Assembly: GCF_003574835.2 (NCBI RefSeq)
Contig: NZ_CP063196.1
Location: forward strand, 1,302,001 to 1,366,000
Length of the DNA stretch: 64,000 bases
Reading direction: 5' to 3'
Origin: Thermobifida halotolerans
GTDB lineage: Bacteria; Actinomycetota; Actinomycetes; Streptosporangiales; Streptosporangiaceae
The notes under the pieces are model-generated. The model saw nothing but the letters and a program-made list of their open reading frames with translations, searched no databases and had not been told where the DNA came from. The position numbers and the translations under genes are program-made. Shown here in pieces: positions 63,025 to 64,000 of the stretch (the first letter of the stretch is position 1; the number at the start of each line of letters is the position of its first letter).

Positions 63025-63264
63025 GGGCCCCTTCTCGTGTCAGACATCTGCGGCGATGTGTATCGCCCCGGATGTTTTCTGCGGTCATACCCGGCCCTTC
63101 TGTCATGTACACGGGCACCGCCGGTTCGTCTCCGCCGGCGCGCGGAGGAGTGGTGTCTCTTCCGGCGCGCGGCTCGCCGTCGGCGGGCGCGGGGGCACCG
63201 CGGCCAATCCGCCGAACACGTCTAGGCTGGGCATGCCGTGACCGTCGCCCCCCGAGGAGAACGC

Positions 63265-64000
63265 GTGCGTATCGACCGTGCCGACGTCATCGTGACCAGT
63301 CCGGGACGCAACTTCGTGACCCTGCGGATCACGACCGCAGACGGTGTGGTCGGCTACGGCGACGGCACCCTCAACGGCAGGGAGCTCGCGGTCGCCGCCT
63401 ACCTGCGCGACCACGTCGCTCCACTGCTGGTCGGGCGGGACGCCCACCGCATCGAGGACACCTGGCAGTACCTGTACCGGGGCGCCTACTGGCGGCGCGG
63501 ACCGGTCACCATGACCGCGATCGCCGCGGTGGACACGGCGCTGTGGGACATCAAGGCCAAGGTCGCGGGGCTGCCGCTGTACCAGTTGCTGGGTGGGGCG
63601 AGTCGGGAGAACTGCCTGGTGTACGGGCACGCCAGCGGCCGGGACCTGCCCGAGTTGTACGACTCCATCCGGCAGCATCTGGAGTCGGGGTTCCGGGCGG
63701 TGCGGGTGCAGACGGCGGTTCCGGGGTTGGAGTCGGTGTACGGGGTGGCCTCCAGCGCGGCCGCCTCGGTGGGCGGAGACGCGCGCTACGACTACGAACC
63801 GGCGCGCCGGTCCGCGCGGCCCGCGGAGGAGAGCTGGGACACCCGCGCCTACCTGCGGCACGTGCCGGGGGTGTTCGAGGCGGTGCGTCACGAGTTCGGC
63901 CCCGAACTGGTGCTGCTGCACGACGCGCACCACCGGCTCACCCCCGTGCAGGCCGCGCGGTTGGGGAAGGCGCTGGAGCCCTACGACCTGTTCTGGTTGG
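63265..64000 (+). CDS. Enolase-superfamily dehydratase, ManD/RspA type, 3' end cut by window
   Basis: The first 245 residues of a D-mannonate-dehydratase-like enzyme. The N-terminal capping domain reads [41 protein letters not shown] and [20 protein letters not shown], as in RspA/ManD. The TIM barrel follows with [50 protein letters not shown] and [15 protein letters not shown], with the first metal ligand Asp. Real mannonate dehydratase activity differs between members. GTG 63265 follows GAGGAGAACGC. The gene runs off the window without a stop. Confidence 0.9.
   Translation, partial: MRIDRADVIVTSPGRNFVTLRITTADGVVGYGDGTLNGRELAVAAYLRDHVAPLLVGRDAHRIEDTWQYLYRGAYWRRGPVTMTAIAAVDTALWDIKAKVAGLPLYQLLGGASRENCLVYGHASGRDLPELYDSIRQHLESGFRAVRVQTAVPGLESVYGVASSAAASVGGDARYDYEPARRSARPAEESWDTRAYLRHVPGVFEAVRHEFGPELVLLHDAHHRLTPVQAARLGKALEPYDLFWL

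Overview
The window is high-GC actinobacterial DNA with GTG/TTG starts, GGAGG-type ribosome sites, many 4-nt start/stop overlaps and F420/LLM, Asp23-AmaP, BldC-like and MmyB-like families. The best species clue is the gene at 4931..6559. Its product has exactly 542 residues and, from memory, keeps nearly all of the Thermobifida fusca phenylacetone monooxygenase sequence, including its active-site residues. A Thermobifida relative (Nocardiopsidaceae) is therefore likely, but not T. fusca itself. No rRNA, tRNA or CRISPR array was seen.

Layout. 1-6.6 kb: the 3' end of a TRAP-type binding protein, an HSL-type esterase, an old-yellow-enzyme/dienoyl-CoA reductase and the Baeyer-Villiger monooxygenase. 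6.7-10.6 kb: a seven-gene minus-strand envelope-stress operon (three Asp23 proteins, AmaP, two small membrane proteins and an ECF-type sigma factor whose C-terminus itself looks Asp23-like). 10.9-15.1 kb: an iron-box-controlled Fe-siderophore ABC importer (lipoprotein, two permeases, ATPase). 15.1-22.2 kb: regulators, a flavin reductase, an LLM oxidoreductase, a frameshifted S8 peptidase preceded by a stand-alone prodomain-like protein, and a class F sortase; 22.2-23.0 kb holds the sortase's likely CHRD substrate. 23.0-23.8 kb: two tandem palindromic repeat units. 23.8-37 kb: scattered housekeeping and stress genes, including an ECF sigma factor coupled to an Ada-type alkylation repair protein with reversed domain order, a sirtuin and an erythromycin-esterase homologue.

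37.4-46.7 kb is the most coherent accessory unit: flavin reductase, AroH-type chorismate mutase, VAO-type FAD oxidoreductase, acyl-CoA-dehydrogenase-fold monooxygenase, formyltransferase, cupin and SDR, followed by a TetR regulator, an MFS exporter and a badly frameshifted class II DAHP synthase. A CRP-like site precedes the cluster, and matching 24-bp operator candidates precede the regulator and the exporter. I infer a small shikimate-linked aromatic tailoring pathway with self-resistance export; its product is unknown.

46.7-64 kb holds mixed genes and relics: HAD hydrolase, a catalase-fold-like protein, a methyltransferase relic, an orphan biotinyl/lipoyl domain protein, a pseudokinase-WD40 protein, a chagasin-type inhibitor, a double PAP2 phosphatase operon, a divergent regulator/SDR pair that both carry internal deletions, a phage-type antirepressor, a GlxA-like regulator with an isochorismatase-family hydrolase, and the 5' part of a ManD/RspA-type dehydratase. 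Dispersed GC-rich palindromic repeats sit in several intergenic spaces.
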